The notes beneath the pieces were generated by a model. That model had not been told where the DNA came from. It made no database searches and worked only from the letters and a program-made list of their open reading frames with translations. From positions 1 through 13,304 of the forward strand of contig JAWXUA010000073.1 of the NCBI GenBank assembly GCA_044433065.1: a stretch of 13,304 nucleotides of DNA, in the 5' to 3' direction. Below are positions 1 through 5,451 of this stretch, piece after piece. The stretch comes from Nitratidesulfovibrio sp044433065. GTDB taxonomy: Bacteria; Desulfobacterota; Desulfovibrionia; Desulfovibrionales; Desulfovibrionaceae. The first letter of the stretch is position 1. Every line of letters begins with the position of its first letter. Made by a program: the position numbers and the translations under genes.

Positions 1-90
1 TTTCCCCTTCCACCACACCCCCATCCCCTTTCAAAGCTTTTTATTTGCGTTGGCAGAACTGTTTTTTAAGCAAATTCGCGGCGCATGAAA
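1..90. repeat. Dispersed C-rich repeat, left-edge copy
   Basis: This stretch begins with a C-rich run, passes through an ATTTGCG segment and a TTTTTTAAG segment, and ends in TTCGCGGCGCATGAAA. The same succession of blocks occurs at 13152-13242 behind frr, with scattered mismatches and small indels. At the frr end the C-rich start is the right arm of a long hairpin, so this copy is probably the right arm and tail of a similar hairpin that ends the gene lying to the left of the window. The similarity is seen directly by alignment; the origin as a terminator-associated repeat is inferred. Confidence 0.75.
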
Positions 91-163
91 GTGAGAAAAG
101 GCCACTACTTTTTGGTCATTTGGTTAGTAGTTTATAGCAAAACCTTCAGCACAAAAGAAAGCC

Positions 164-955
164 ATGTTTTTTGACGCACACACCCACGCCTTCCATCCCA
201 AAATCGCCGCCAAAGCCACCGTCAAATTAGAAGAGCATTACAAAATCAAATTGACAGGCACAGGCGTGCTCGACGACTTACTCGCTCGCACAAAAAAAGC
301 TGGTCTTGATAAAGTCGTCGTCCTTTGCGCCGCCACAGCTGCAGCGCAAGTTGTCCCAGCCAATAACTTCGCCATTGAACTTGGCAAAACTCCAGAAGTC
401 ATTCCCTTTGGTACTATCCATCCCGACTACGAAGATTGGAAGTCCCAAATGGACATACTTCGTGCCGCTGGCATTAAAGGGCTGAAGCTACACCCAGATT
501 TCCAAGGCTTTCGCATGGATGACCCACGTCTCTTGCCCATCATAGAAGAAACGCAAGATGACTTTGTTTATATGTGGCATGTGGGCGATGTCCTGCCACC
601 CAAAGAAAATCCATCATGTCCATATAAGCTTGCGGCCTTGATGGATATGTTTCCACGCGCTCGCTTCATTGCTGCGCACTTTGGGGGCTATCAGCACTGG
701 GACTATGCCATGGAAGCACTCGTTGGCCGCAAAGTCTGGTTTGACACCTCAAGTGCTCTTGAATTCATGACAGACGCGCAGCTCAAAGGAATTTTGGATA
801 AGCATCCACGCGAGTATATCCTCTTTGGCAGCGACTACCCACTCTATGATGCCTCCGAAGAGTATAAAGTCCTGCAACACCGCACGGGCTACAGTGATGC
901 CATCATGGAAGAGTTACTCTCCAATGCCGGAGAATTGCTCGGCATTACAGAGTAG
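164..955 (+). CDS. Amidohydrolase family protein (amidohydrolase_2/TIM-barrel metal-dependent hydrolase)
   Basis: This 263-residue cytosolic protein is a probable metal-dependent hydrolase or decarboxylase of the amidohydrolase superfamily; its substrate cannot be read from the sequence. The pattern is diagnostic: DAHTHAFHP at the N terminus gives the first two metal-binding histidines (H6, H8), KLHP lies at 108-111, MWHVG puts a histidine at 139, AAHFGG at 172, and FGSDYP supplies the catalytic-type Asp at 224. This strand order (HxH, KLHP, H, H, SD) fits the amidohydrolase_2 (PF04909-like) branch rather than TatD nucleases. There is no signal peptide. The start ATG follows a weak AAGAAAG ribosome site; no better in-frame start is present. 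It stands alone: a hairpin terminator follows after about 55 bases and the next genes converge on it. The family is sure, the function unknown. Confidence 0.88.
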   Translation: MFFDAHTHAFHPKIAAKATVKLEEHYKIKLTGTGVLDDLLARTKKAGLDKVVVLCAATAAAQVVPANNFAIELGKTPEVIPFGTIHPDYEDWKSQMDILRAAGIKGLKLHPDFQGFRMDDPRLLPIIEETQDDFVYMWHVGDVLPPKENPSCPYKLAALMDMFPRARFIAAHFGGYQHWDYAMEALVGRKVWFDTSSALEFMTDAQLKGILDKHPREYILFGSDYPLYDASEEYKVLQHRTGYSDAIMEELLSNAGELLGITE

Positions 956-1011
956 CACTCAAATACCAGCTATATCGTAAAAAATGTAGGCCTCAAACTA
1001 AAGTCCTTACA

Positions 1012-1050
1012 TAAAAGCACGTTGCAACTATGTCTTGCAACGTGCTTTTA
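1012..1050. terminator. Bidirectional terminator between convergent genes
   Basis: A perfect 16-bp inverted repeat (1012-1027 with 1035-1050, loop CTATGTC) has A-rich and T-rich ends. It can therefore end transcription of the amidohydrolase on the plus strand and of the redox operon on the minus strand. The minus-strand stop codon (1051-1053) abuts the stem. Confidence 0.9.
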
Positions 1051-1509
1051 TTATTTACAATCCTTATGCCGCTTTCCATGCTTTTCTTGATGCACATCGC
1101 AGGCAGCGCTTGCAAGATGGACTGGCCTTCGGTCAGGTACAAAGCAATGGTCCATGGATCCAGTGTTCCACTCCTTGCTCACATAGAGACCGCAAAAACA
1201 TGCTCCATAGTCTGCAACATCATCATTACGGTACGCGCACGGACAGATAATATCGCGGTCATGTTCATAAGACCCTGTAACAAGACGACATGGACAAGCC
1301 ATATAGCCATGCCGCCCATGCATGACAACTAAACTTTCCAAAAGTCCCATAGTCATCTCTTTATCATCATTAAAAAAATAACCATGTGCCTCTTGAATTT
1401 TCTTTAAAGCATCATGCAAATGCTCAGCGGTAAAGGGCTTATCCGCACTCTCACTATGTTCACAAGTATCCTTACTAGAGATCATATCATCCCCTCGCCC
1501 GTCCATCAT
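1051..1509 (-). CDS. Ferredoxin:thioredoxin reductase catalytic (beta) subunit-like protein
   Basis: FTR catalytic subunits use a [4Fe-4S] cluster beside a redox-active disulfide to pass electrons from ferredoxin to a thioredoxin-type partner. This 152-residue protein shows the three family motifs: CPC at 72-74, CPC at 89-91 and CFC at 104-106. By analogy with the plant enzyme, C72, C89, C91 and C104 would bind the cluster, and C74 with C106 would form the disulfide. Spacings (14 and 12 residues) differ from the plant CPC-X16-CPC-X8-CHC pattern, and Phe replaces the His of CHC. The C-terminal 22 residues are unusually rich in His and Cys. The start overlaps the glutaredoxin stop (ATGA, 1506-1509), implying translational coupling. 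A second in-frame ATG at 1483-1485, preceded by GAGGGG at 5 bases, is an alternative start giving 144 residues. No variable (alpha) subunit gene is nearby, as usual for non-photosynthetic FTR relatives. The family is secure; partner and direction are inferred. Confidence 0.88.
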   Translation of the reverse strand: MMDGRGDDMISSKDTCEHSESADKPFTAEHLHDALKKIQEAHGYFFNDDKEMTMGLLESLVVMHGRHGYMACPCRLVTGSYEHDRDIICPCAYRNDDVADYGACFCGLYVSKEWNTGSMDHCFVPDRRPVHLASAACDVHQEKHGKRHKDCK

Positions 1510-1766
1510 AATCCCAAAGCCTCGCGCATGGCGTCCTCCTGAAAACCAATGACCACAGTGCCATCAGCAAAGACCATAGTTGGAAACGACAAAGCTTCAT
1601 TATAGCGCCGCATATCGTATAAAACAACATCGCGCTCGTCATCGCTCAGCAGGTCAACATAGTGCACATCAAGCTCTGCTCCATTATCTTCAAGGAATGT
1701 ACGGGCATGGCGACAATGAATACACGTTGATAATGCAAAAAGTTTTACAGTCTTATTCTCTTTCAT
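1506..1766 (-). CDS. Glutaredoxin family protein (CIHC active site)
   Basis: This is an 86-residue thioredoxin-fold protein, the usual size for small glutaredoxin/NrdH-like proteins. The redox motif C15-I-H-C18 follows the first beta strand (VKLFALST), and the cis-proline is P62 in SFPTMVF, followed by a GF segment near the C terminus. A strong AAGGAG ribosome site lies upstream of the ATG. It is the first gene of a two-gene unit, with its stop overlapping the start of the FTR-like gene. The simplest reading is that it is the disulfide partner reduced by the FTR-like protein, forming a ferredoxin-driven thiol redox chain. That partnership is inferred from coupling alone. The CIHC motif is not the classic CPYC of glutathione-dependent glutaredoxins. 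Confidence 0.88.
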   Translation of the reverse strand: MKENKTVKLFALSTCIHCRHARTFLEDNGAELDVHYVDLLSDDERDVVLYDMRRYNEALSFPTMVFADGTVVIGFQEDAMREALGL

Positions 1767-1845
1767 AAAAATACTCCTTATGGATAAAATTTTCTGTGCT
1801 GATTGTGCATAAAAGCACCCTAGTCTTTGATTTTACATTATTTTT

Positions 1846-1856
1846 TTGTGTCACAA
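1846..1856. promoter_or_regulatory. Short palindrome TTGTGTCACAA upstream of the redox operon
   Basis: A perfect 5+1+5 palindrome lies 80 bases upstream of the glutaredoxin start, in the divergent intergenic region 1767-2090. Its half-sites equal those of the palindrome at 1931-1942. It could be an operator, but the spacing does not fit CRP/HcpR (8 bases between TTGTG and CACAA) or Rex. Apart from these palindromes, the candidate promoter and the small leader hairpins, I see nothing else in 1767-2090. Confidence 0.3.
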
Positions 1857-1930
1857 TGCAGCATGGTATATATGAAAATCTGCGTTATTTATTTTCAAAA
1901 TTGTTTGTTTATTCGCACAAGCTATGCATC

Positions 1931-1976
1931 TTGTGGCCACAACCCTCTTGACATATTTTGCTAGCTATCCCATGCT
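1931..1976 (+). promoter_or_regulatory. Candidate promoter and operator for the EF-G-like gene
   Basis: A perfect -35 hexamer TTGACA (1948-1953) is followed after 17 bases by a poor -10, CATGCT (1971-1976). A perfect 12-bp palindrome, TTGTGGCCACAA (1931-1942), sits 5 bases upstream of the -35. The combination of ideal -35, weak -10 and adjacent palindrome suggests a regulated promoter, but this rests on pattern only. Confidence 0.4.
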
Positions 1977-2006
1977 TCAGACAAAAGAAATGCTGTATGC
2001 GTTTCC

Positions 2007-2055
2007 ACCGCAAAAGCGGTTGTTTCAAAGGACACTATCCCCCTGTCCAACAGGG
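2007..2055 (+). other. Leader hairpins upstream of the EF-G-like gene
   Basis: The presumed untranslated leader holds small hairpins: ACCGC/GCGGT (2007-2011 with 2016-2020, loop AAAA) and CCCTG/CAGGG (2041-2045 with 2051-2055). An alternative pairing GGACA/TGTCC (2030-2034 with 2044-2048) competes with the second. The ribosome site GGGAGAGG and the start codon lie just downstream. They may be incidental; no known riboswitch class is recognised. Confidence 0.3.
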
Positions 2056-2090
2056 TTCCTGTTTAGTCACCAGAACAAAGGGAGAGGCCT

Positions 2091-4166
2091 ATGTCCAAAG
2101 CGTTTGATAGCCAAAGAACCTATGCAATTGTCGGCACTGGCGGCTGTGGTAAAACTTCGCTAGGTGAGATGCTTTTATTTCAAGCTGGCGTGGTAAATCG
2201 TCTTGGTAAGTCCGAAGACGGCACAACAACCTTTGACTATGAGCCCGAGGAAATTAAGCGTCGGGGCAGCATTCAGCCTGCGTTTGCCTCATGGCTTTGG
2301 AATAAAAATCGTCACTTTGTTGTCGACATGCCTGGCGACCCAAATTTTATTGGTGATATCAATTACATGCTTACCGGCGTTGATGCTACAGTTTTTGTCA
2401 TCGACGCTGTGGACGGTGTTCGCCCTCTCACAAAAAAAATATGGAAAGCAGTGACCGATGCTGGTCTGCCTTCCATGGTTTGTATCAATAAATTAGACCG
2501 CGATAGAGCGGATTTTGACATGGCCTTTAGTGGTCTCACCATGCTAGGCATGCAGCCAATTCTCTTGCAAATGCCTATTATTGAAGGTGAAATTTATAAA
2601 GGTTACATTGATATCCTTGCAGAAAAAGCCTATCTCTTTGGCGCAGACGGTGCTCCATCTGAATGCCCTATGCCAGAAGATTTGGCCGATGAAGCCGCCA
2701 TCCTCCGTGAAACCACCGTGGAAAACATCGCAGAAAGTGATGAAGAGCTCATGGAATATTACCTTGAGAACGGTGAACTTTCCCCAGAAGCCATCGCATC
2801 CGGCATGCGCAAAGGTGTTCTCTCAGGTGCGCTCGTGCCTGTCACCATTGCCTCAGCCCTCGAAAATAAGGGTGGCGCACAGCTTCTCGACGCCATCGAT
2901 ACCCTCTTCCCATCGCCTCTGGAACGCGCTCCTTGGATTGGCTCCGATAGCCTCGAAGGTGAACTCGTAGAACGTGCTTCCACCGACGAAGCCCCAGCCG
3001 CAGGCTTTGTTTTCAAAACCCTCGCAGACCCCTTTGCAGGTCAGCTCAATATGGTTCGCGTTCTCTCCGGCACCATTTCTAGTGATTCAGTGCTCAAAAA
3101 CATGGTCACTGGCGAATCTGAACGCCTTGGCAGTATCTCCCTCATGGTGGGCAAGACCCAAACGCCATCCAAGGAAGTCTTTGGCCCTGGTGCCATCGTG
3201 GCCATTGCCAAGCTCAAGAATACCCACACTGGCGACACTCTCGCCCTCGACAAAGAGCCTTTCATGCTCACTAAGCCTGATCTGCCACCACAGCTCATCA
3301 GCTACGCCCTTGCTCCAAAAGAAAAGGGTGACGAAGAGAAGGTCTTTGCCGCAGTCAACAAGCTTCTTGACGAAGATATCACCCTGCGCCTTGCACGCGA
3401 CGAAGAAAGCAGTGACATTCTCATGTCCGGTATGGGCCAGCTCCACATTGAGCTTTCCGTAGAAAAAGCGCGCCGTCGCTACAAGGTTGATATCGTTCTC
3501 AAAACGCCAAAAATTCCTTACCGTGAAGCTCTCCGTGGTTCTGCACAAGTACAAGGTCGCCACAAGAAGCAATCTGGTGGCCGTGGTCAATTCGGCGATT
3601 GCTGGGTTGAAATCACTTCCACCGAGCGCGGTACAGGTTACGTCTTTGAAGACGCCATTGTTGGCGGTGCCATTCCTCGCCAATACATCCCAGCCGTTGA
3701 TAAGGGCATCCAAGAAGCCGCACAGCGCGGTTTCATCGCCGGCTATCCTGTGGTTGACTTCAAAGCCAAGCTCTATGATGGCAGCTACCACAATGTTGAC
3801 TCTTCGGAAATGGCCTTCAAAATCGCCGGCTCCATGGCCTTCAAGAAAGCTATGGAAACCGTCAAGCCCATTCTCCTTGAGCCCATCGTGCTCCTCACTG
3901 TCTCCATTCCCGACGAGCACATGGGCGACGTCATCGGTGACCTCTCCTCACGCCGCGGTAAAGTCCTTGGTTCTGACTCCGCTGCAGGCGTTACCGAGCT
4001 CAAAGCACACGTGCCCATGAGCGAAGTTCTCCGCTACGCACCAGACCTGCGCTCCATGACAGGTGGTCAAGGCGTCTTTACCATGGAATTCGATCACTAC
4101 GAAGAAGCTCCTCAGCCAGTCGTTGACAAGGTCGTTGCTGACCATCAGGCTAGCTTGGAAGGGTAG
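2091..4166 (+). CDS. Elongation factor G-like protein (FusA2/EF-G2 type translational GTPase)
   Basis: This 691-residue protein has the full five-domain EF-G layout: G domain, beta-barrel domain II, domain III around GMGQLHIELSVEK, domain IV with SGGRGQFGD, and domain V ending with RSMTGGQGVF. G motifs: P-loop GTGGCGKT (15-22), switch I around RRGSI (57-61), G3 DMPGD (79-83), G4 NKLD (133-136). The P-loop lacks the AHIDAGKT form of canonical EF-G, and the EDGTTTFDYEPEEIKRR segment is typical of the EF-G-like/EF-G2 branch. The catalytic His of DTPGH is replaced by D83. The domain IV tip loop GSYHNVDSSE (from residue 564), including His, is intact, so ribosome contact looks preserved while GTP hydrolysis may be altered. 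The gene is not next to rpsL/rpsG/tufA, where the housekeeping fusA normally lies, which supports a second, specialised copy. A clear ribosome site precedes the ATG. Alternatives: ribosome recycling or a stress-related role; unknown. Confidence 0.9.
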   Translation: MSKAFDSQRTYAIVGTGGCGKTSLGEMLLFQAGVVNRLGKSEDGTTTFDYEPEEIKRRGSIQPAFASWLWNKNRHFVVDMPGDPNFIGDINYMLTGVDATVFVIDAVDGVRPLTKKIWKAVTDAGLPSMVCINKLDRDRADFDMAFSGLTMLGMQPILLQMPIIEGEIYKGYIDILAEKAYLFGADGAPSECPMPEDLADEAAILRETTVENIAESDEELMEYYLENGELSPEAIASGMRKGVLSGALVPVTIASALENKGGAQLLDAIDTLFPSPLERAPWIGSDSLEGELVERASTDEAPAAGFVFKTLADPFAGQLNMVRVLSGTISSDSVLKNMVTGESERLGSISLMVGKTQTPSKEVFGPGAIVAIAKLKNTHTGDTLALDKEPFMLTKPDLPPQLISYALAPKEKGDEEKVFAAVNKLLDEDITLRLARDEESSDILMSGMGQLHIELSVEKARRRYKVDIVLKTPKIPYREALRGSAQVQGRHKKQSGGRGQFGDCWVEITSTERGTGYVFEDAIVGGAIPRQYIPAVDKGIQEAAQRGFIAGYPVVDFKAKLYDGSYHNVDSSEMAFKIAGSMAFKKAMETVKPILLEPIVLLTVSIPDEHMGDVIGDLSSRRGKVLGSDSAAGVTELKAHVPMSEVLRYAPDLRSMTGGQGVFTMEFDHYEEAPQPVVDKVVADHQASLEG

Positions 4167-4183
4167 TTATTTAAGAGGGAAGA

Positions 4184-4202
4184 GGGGGGGCTCTGCCCCT
4201 CC
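4184..4202 (+). terminator. G/C-rich hairpin just behind the EF-G-like gene
   Basis: GGGGGGGC pairs with GCCCCTCC (4184-4191 with 4195-4202, loop TCT, one G-U pair). It lies 17 bases after the stop codon. No long T-run follows, so it is either a weak terminator, an mRNA 3'-end stabiliser, or part of a repeat element. Confidence 0.55.
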
Positions 4203-4208
4203 ACCCCG

Positions 4209-4228
4209 CTTAGGACTTAAGTCCTAAG
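4209..4228. repeat. Perfect 20-bp palindrome
   Basis: CTTAGGACTTAAGTCCTAAG is its own reverse complement. It sits between two strong hairpins behind the EF-G-like gene and could be a dyad operator or part of a compound repeat. Confidence 0.6.
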
Positions 4229-4238
4229 AACCTATTTA

Positions 4239-4284
4239 TGCGGCGCACAGGTAGACTCGAAGACTCGTCTACCTGTGCGCCGCA
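4239..4284. repeat. Large GC-rich inverted repeat (18-bp stem)
   Basis: 4239-4256 pairs perfectly with 4267-4284 around a 10-base loop. Outward, TAAGAA (4225-4230) can pair with TTCTTA (4292-4297), giving a longer interrupted cruciform. Without a T-run it is not a classic terminator. It may separate the convergent EF-G-like and phnN transcripts. The remaining bases to 4465 are AT-rich and show no gene, and no convincing terminator for phnN is visible there. Confidence 0.7.
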
Positions 4285-4465
4285 AATACGTTTCTTATGG
4301 CTAAGTTCTAGGCGTACTAGAAGGCTCCCTTTAAATAAATGCCGAATTGTACGTTGAAGTGCGCGTATAGAATATATGTAATCAAGTAAAAAATGAGTCT
4401 GACAAAGGCAGAAGACAAAAAAAGAAAAACAAAAATATCTTCTATTTTCTCCCTACTCTTTCAAA

Positions 4466-5053
4466 TTACAAAGCCTGAACTTTTAAAATCACTTCAAGAA
4501 GCTTGTCCGTAGCGACCTTAATTGAGGCCGAATTATCAATGCGGATAATGTTATCAGGATACTCAAAAGGCCTAACAGCACGCTCAATACGCTTGGTGAT
4601 TGCCTCAGCATCCTCACGTCCCCGAGCTTCAAGACGCGCACGCAAAACGCGAGGATCAACTTCCACAAGAATGGGAGTAAGCGCAGGAAAACGTTTTATG
4701 GCTTCAGGAAGATACTCACGCGAACCATTGACAACCACAACAGAACCATATTGCAACACATCTACAATGCCACGTCCTATACCATAGCTAAAACCATGGC
4801 TATGCCACTCCATGACAAAATAGTTGGACTCAGACAGCTTATCAAAACGCTCGCGAGAAATAGCAAGATGCTGTTCCCCAACATTAGAAGGTCGGCGCGT
4901 AATAAAACGCTTGGCAAAAATAATGGGCTCACCATGCAAAGTGCGGCGTACACCCTGAAGTAACGTATCCTTGCCTGCACCTGATGCACCAATAACATAA
5001 ATAAGACGCGCACCATCAGTTTCAAACGGAAGTTCACTAGGAATAGTCGTCAT
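4466..5053 (-). CDS. phnN: Ribose 1,5-bisphosphate phosphokinase
   Basis: PhnN phosphorylates ribose 1,5-bisphosphate to PRPP with ATP, normally the step that follows carbon-phosphorus lyase. The 195-residue protein matches the family closely: Walker A GASGAGKD (22-29), the RFITRRPSNVGEQH segment, FVMEWHSHGFSYGIG, SVVVVNGSREYLPEA, and LRARLEARGREDAEAI with its arginine-rich lid. It belongs to the guanylate-kinase-like fold. I chose ATG 5051-5053, with GTGAG upstream, because the family begins just before the P-loop strand. An upstream ATG at 5117-5119 would add 22 residues that look like translated leader and has no ribosome site. No other phn gene is in the window, so it is solitary here and may serve PRPP salvage or work with C-P lyase genes elsewhere. 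Confidence 0.88.
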   Translation of the reverse strand: MTTIPSELPFETDGARLIYVIGASGAGKDTLLQGVRRTLHGEPIIFAKRFITRRPSNVGEQHLAISRERFDKLSESNYFVMEWHSHGFSYGIGRGIVDVLQYGSVVVVNGSREYLPEAIKRFPALTPILVEVDPRVLRARLEARGREDAEAITKRIERAVRPFEYPDNIIRIDNSASIKVATDKLLEVILKVQAL

Positions 5054-5371
5054 AGTAGTCTCACTTTCTAAAAAGATATAGAGCGTATAAGAGGCGTACA
5101 ATACAATATAGTTCATCAAAACATGTTACAAAAAGATGACATTATCTTGAAAAAAAATAATGAACTCATCATAAAAAGGTATAGATAAAGTTCTAAGAAA
5201 AGCTATAGACGAAGAAGACATTGTATTGCTCAACCATACATAGCACCTTATTCCAACATGAGCAAGGTACACGTAGCGAAAGCTAATACGCATTAATATT
5301 TACGCTTTCATATACAAAAAATTCTTTTATCGAAAAACAATTTCATAACGAACAAATACAAGCACAATCTC
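5054..5371. other. Intergenic region between phnN and RNase J genes
   Basis: This AT-rich region lies between divergent genes. It holds an interrupted inverted repeat (5135-5145 with 5157-5170, a 3-base bulge on the right arm) and a 7-bp inverted repeat TTGCTCA/TGAGCAA (5226-5232 with 5259-5265). No coding region, tRNA or recognised riboswitch is seen. I could not assign a convincing promoter to phnN. Confidence 0.4.
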
Positions 5372-5400
5372 TTGTGAGAAAAGGTTTTTTGCGCTACACT
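5372..5400 (+). promoter_or_regulatory. Candidate sigma70-type promoter for RNase J
   Basis: TTGTGA (5372-5377) and TACACT (5395-5400) are separated by exactly 17 bases, each matching consensus at 4 of 6 positions. This would start transcription near 5407, about 45 bases before the start codon. Confidence 0.5.
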
Positions 5401-5451
5401 CCGCATGGTAACACGCTTTTGTAGACATATTGGTACTTGGAGAAAGAGTTC

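Noticed and set aside
1030..1332. Plus-strand 100- and 71-codon frames over the FTR gene
   Set aside because: They begin in the terminator loop and read antisense to the conserved CPC/CPC/CFC protein.
1924..2163. 79-codon plus-strand frame upstream of the EF-G-like gene
   Set aside because: It overlaps the promoter, leader hairpins and the start of the EF-G-like gene in another frame; the protein has no recognisable features and no ribosome site was found.
3087..3920. 277-codon minus-strand frame inside the EF-G-like gene
   Set aside because: It lies wholly antisense to conserved EF-G domains II-V and has no recognisable motif or ribosome site.
5054..5119. Longer PhnN N terminus from ATG at 5117-5119
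   Set aside because: The extra 22 residues are not like the family and no ribosome site precedes that ATG.
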